Below, piece by piece: positions 4,747-6,144 of a stretch of DNA of 6,144 bases. The notes beneath the pieces were generated by a model, which was not told the DNA's origin, searched no databases, and worked only from the letters and a program-made list of their open reading frames with translations. The DNA is from Chlamydiota bacterium (GTDB lineage Bacteria; Chlamydiota; Chlamydiia; Chlamydiales; JAJFMK01): the NCBI GenBank assembly GCA_021772215.1, contig JAJFMK010000225.1:1-6144 (forward strand), written 5' to 3'. The position numbers were made by a program, and so were the translations under genes. Within the stretch, counting starts at the first letter, position 1. Each line of letters opens with the position of its first letter.

Positions 4747-6144
4747 TTTCTTTACCTAAAAATTGGACGATATGGTCTGGTTTAATCCCTCGAAAGAAGG
4801 AGATCTGGAGGCGGCAGGAGCCGCCATTTGAAATGATGGGTAGCCCTTGATGCTGGTCGAGAAAGGGGAGCAGTTTGAGGTTGGCAATCTCTTTTGTGAT
4901 CTCTTTATGTTTTGCCTCCAGACCAAAGGAGCCGGCCATGCCACAGCAGCCGCTCGGGATCTCTATGGGATCAAAACCGGTCAGTTTGAGAAGCTGATAG
5001 GTGGCATTTTTATCTGGCGACGCTTTTTGGTGGCAGTGGGTATGGATGAGGCAGCGCCTGTGCTCTCCTTTAGGGAAAAGATCAGGGTATCTCTTAAAGT
5101 GTTCGATCAGGAAGGGTTCAATCAGTGTTACCTGGCGAGCGACGCGTTTTGCCTCTTCATTGTCGTGGCCTAAAAGATTGAGAAGATCATCTGTCAACAT
5201 CGAAGCGCATGAGGGCTCCAAAACAATGAGAGGGCGATGGCCAATATGCTTCATCAAAGCCAGAACCTGCTTTTTGGCGCCCTCAAGATCCCCTTTGGAG
5301 AAGGCGGGCCTGCCGCAGCAGCCTTGAGAGACGAGCCGGACATGGATGCCTAGGCTATTGAGGAGCTTGATGGCGCTTTTACCGATTTCTGTCTCCACAT
5401 GCTCTAAAAAGGTGTCGCTAAGAAGGGAGGCTTCGGCAGTAAAGGGCCCTTTTTGCGTGTAGCCCTTAAACCATTTCGAGAGCCTCTCTGAAGCTACTTC
5501 TGGAAGCGGTCTTTCGGGGTCCATTTTTAAAAGCCGCTTGGCAAGTTTCGAATTTGTGGGGAGATACCTTGCCCATTTGAGGAGTTTGGGGAGATTGGCA
5601 AAGAGGCGATCCGCTAAAGATGCCCCTCGCTTTTTTCGCAGCTTATAAAGGACTTCGGACTTCATCTTCGCCATATCAACCGAGGCGGGACATTCCACTT
5701 TACAGCCTTTGCAGGCAAGACATAGATCCAAAATCTCCTCAATCTCTTCGCTGGCTAGGCTTTTATGATCGAGACGGCCGCTAAAGAGCGCTTTTAAGGC
5801 GTTAGCGCGCCCCCTTGTTGAGTCATACTCATTTTTTGTTGCCTGAAATGAGGGGCACATTAGCCCATCGCTTTTTCGGCAGGCGCCATTGCCGTTGCAG
5901 AGGTCGACGGCCATGGGGAAACCGCCGTCAGGGGCAAAGTCGAGGAAGGTGTGGAGCTTCTCTTCAAGAGGGGGAGTTTTAAGGTGTGAGAAGGGTTCCT
6001 CGTCGGTCAAAATTTTCCCCGGATTCATGAGATTTTCCGGGTCGAAGAGCTTCTTTATCGCTTTAAAGGCACGCATCACCTTATCACCGAAGAGGGCTTG
6101 GTTGAGGTGTGAGCGTACAAGGCCGTCGCCATGTTCACCACTCA
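4739..6144 (-). CDS. FAD-linked 2-hydroxyacid dehydrogenase fused to an Fe-S/CCG module (C-terminal part, cut by right window edge)
   Basis: The last 467 residues are visible; the reading frame continues past the right edge, so the GTG/ATG near 6074-6079 is not the start. Residues 1-45 end the FAD-oxidase C-terminal domain (GEHGDGLVR, later LFDPENLMNPGKIL). An Fe-S domain follows, with CNGNGACRKSDGLMCP (Cys82, 88, 96) and CLACKGCKVECP (Cys141, 144, 147, 151), enough for two 4Fe-4S clusters. Two CCG (GlpC/HdrB-like) repeats come next: CCGRPAF at about 275 and CCGMAGSFG at about 399, with supporting PSC at 312 and HCHQK at about 370. This layout matches YdiJ/D-lactate dehydrogenase-type fusions of roughly 950-1000 residues, which oxidise D-2-hydroxyacids and pass electrons on, probably to quinone. 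D-2-hydroxyglutarate or D-lactate are candidate substrates; the binding region is outside the window. All visible key residues are intact. It heads the operon with the small membrane gene and lysS. Confidence 0.93.
   Translation of the reverse strand, partial: SGEHGDGLVRSHLNQALFGDKVMRAFKAIKKLFDPENLMNPGKILTDEEPFSHLKTPPLEEKLHTFLDFAPDGGFPMAVDLCNGNGACRKSDGLMCPSFQATKNEYDSTRGRANALKALFSGRLDHKSLASEEIEEILDLCLACKGCKVECPASVDMAKMKSEVLYKLRKKRGASLADRLFANLPKLLKWARYLPTNSKLAKRLLKMDPERPLPEVASERLSKWFKGYTQKGPFTAEASLLSDTFLEHVETEIGKSAIKLLNSLGIHVRLVSQGCCGRPAFSKGDLEGAKKQVLALMKHIGHRPLIVLEPSCASMLTDDLLNLLGHDNEEAKRVARQVTLIEPFLIEHFKRYPDLFPKGEHRRCLIHTHCHQKASPDKNATYQLLKLTGFDPIEIPSGCCGMAGSFGLEAKHKEITKEIANLKLLPFLDQHQGLPIISNGGSCRLQISFFRGIKPDHIVQFLGKENV

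Noticed and set aside
4847..5327. Two overlapping plus-strand frames of 108 codons each opposite the Fe-S dehydrogenase
   Set aside because: The minus strand encodes conserved CCG and Cys motifs throughout. The plus-strand translations show no domain and have no start signals.
1..6144. Defence system, mobile element or CRISPR
   Set aside because: I found no transposase, integrase, nuclease, toxin-antitoxin pair, direct-repeat array or tRNA-linked attachment site. All genes are transport, regulation, redox or translation genes with similar-looking composition.

Overview
The window looks like chromosome from a Chlamydiae-phylum bacterium, most likely an environmental (Parachlamydiales-type) lineage. 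The main reason is the lysyl-tRNA synthetase, whose OB-fold and catalytic segments (RLVLFRAMGKNAF, KHAGLHDKEVRYRKRW, DVLFFP) closely resemble chlamydial LysS as I remember it. TetR regulators, PotAB polyamine uptake and a large FAD/Fe-S dehydrogenase also fit an environmental relative better than the reduced pathogenic Chlamydia. This is inferred from protein patterns, not from a search.

Layout, left to right. Positions 1-1603 (minus strand) hold the start of a polyamine ABC importer operon: potA (ATPase) followed by potB (permease, running off the left edge). Both use TTG starts, and they overlap by 8 bases. Divergent from potA, at 1689-1943 (plus), is a small predicted winged-helix protein whose mRNA appears to begin at its ATG. 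It ends tail to tail with an NTF2/SnoaL-like gene (1940-2272, minus), and the two stop codons share one CTAG. That gene is divergent from a TetR-family regulator (2320-2928, plus). The short space between them contains two interleaved sigma70-type promoters and an 18-bp imperfect palindrome whose ends coincide with the two -10 boxes, a compact switch that TetR probably controls. A hairpin plus T-run terminates tetR.

Positions 3048-6144 (minus) form a tight operon, transcribed from right to left: the C-terminal part of an FAD-linked 2-hydroxyacid dehydrogenase fused to an Fe-S/CCG module (its N-terminus lies beyond the right edge), a 46-residue single-membrane-span protein, then lysS. The small gene overlaps the dehydrogenase by 8 bases and sits 4 bases from lysS, so all three are probably co-transcribed and translationally coupled.

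Most of the window is ordinary. The points worth a second look are the tetR/NTF2-like control region, the apparent leaderless transcripts, the unnamed winged-helix protein and the tiny membrane protein between the dehydrogenase and lysS. I see no RNA genes, insertion sequences, CRISPR arrays, attachment sites or phage genes. No gap between genes exceeds about 120 bases.
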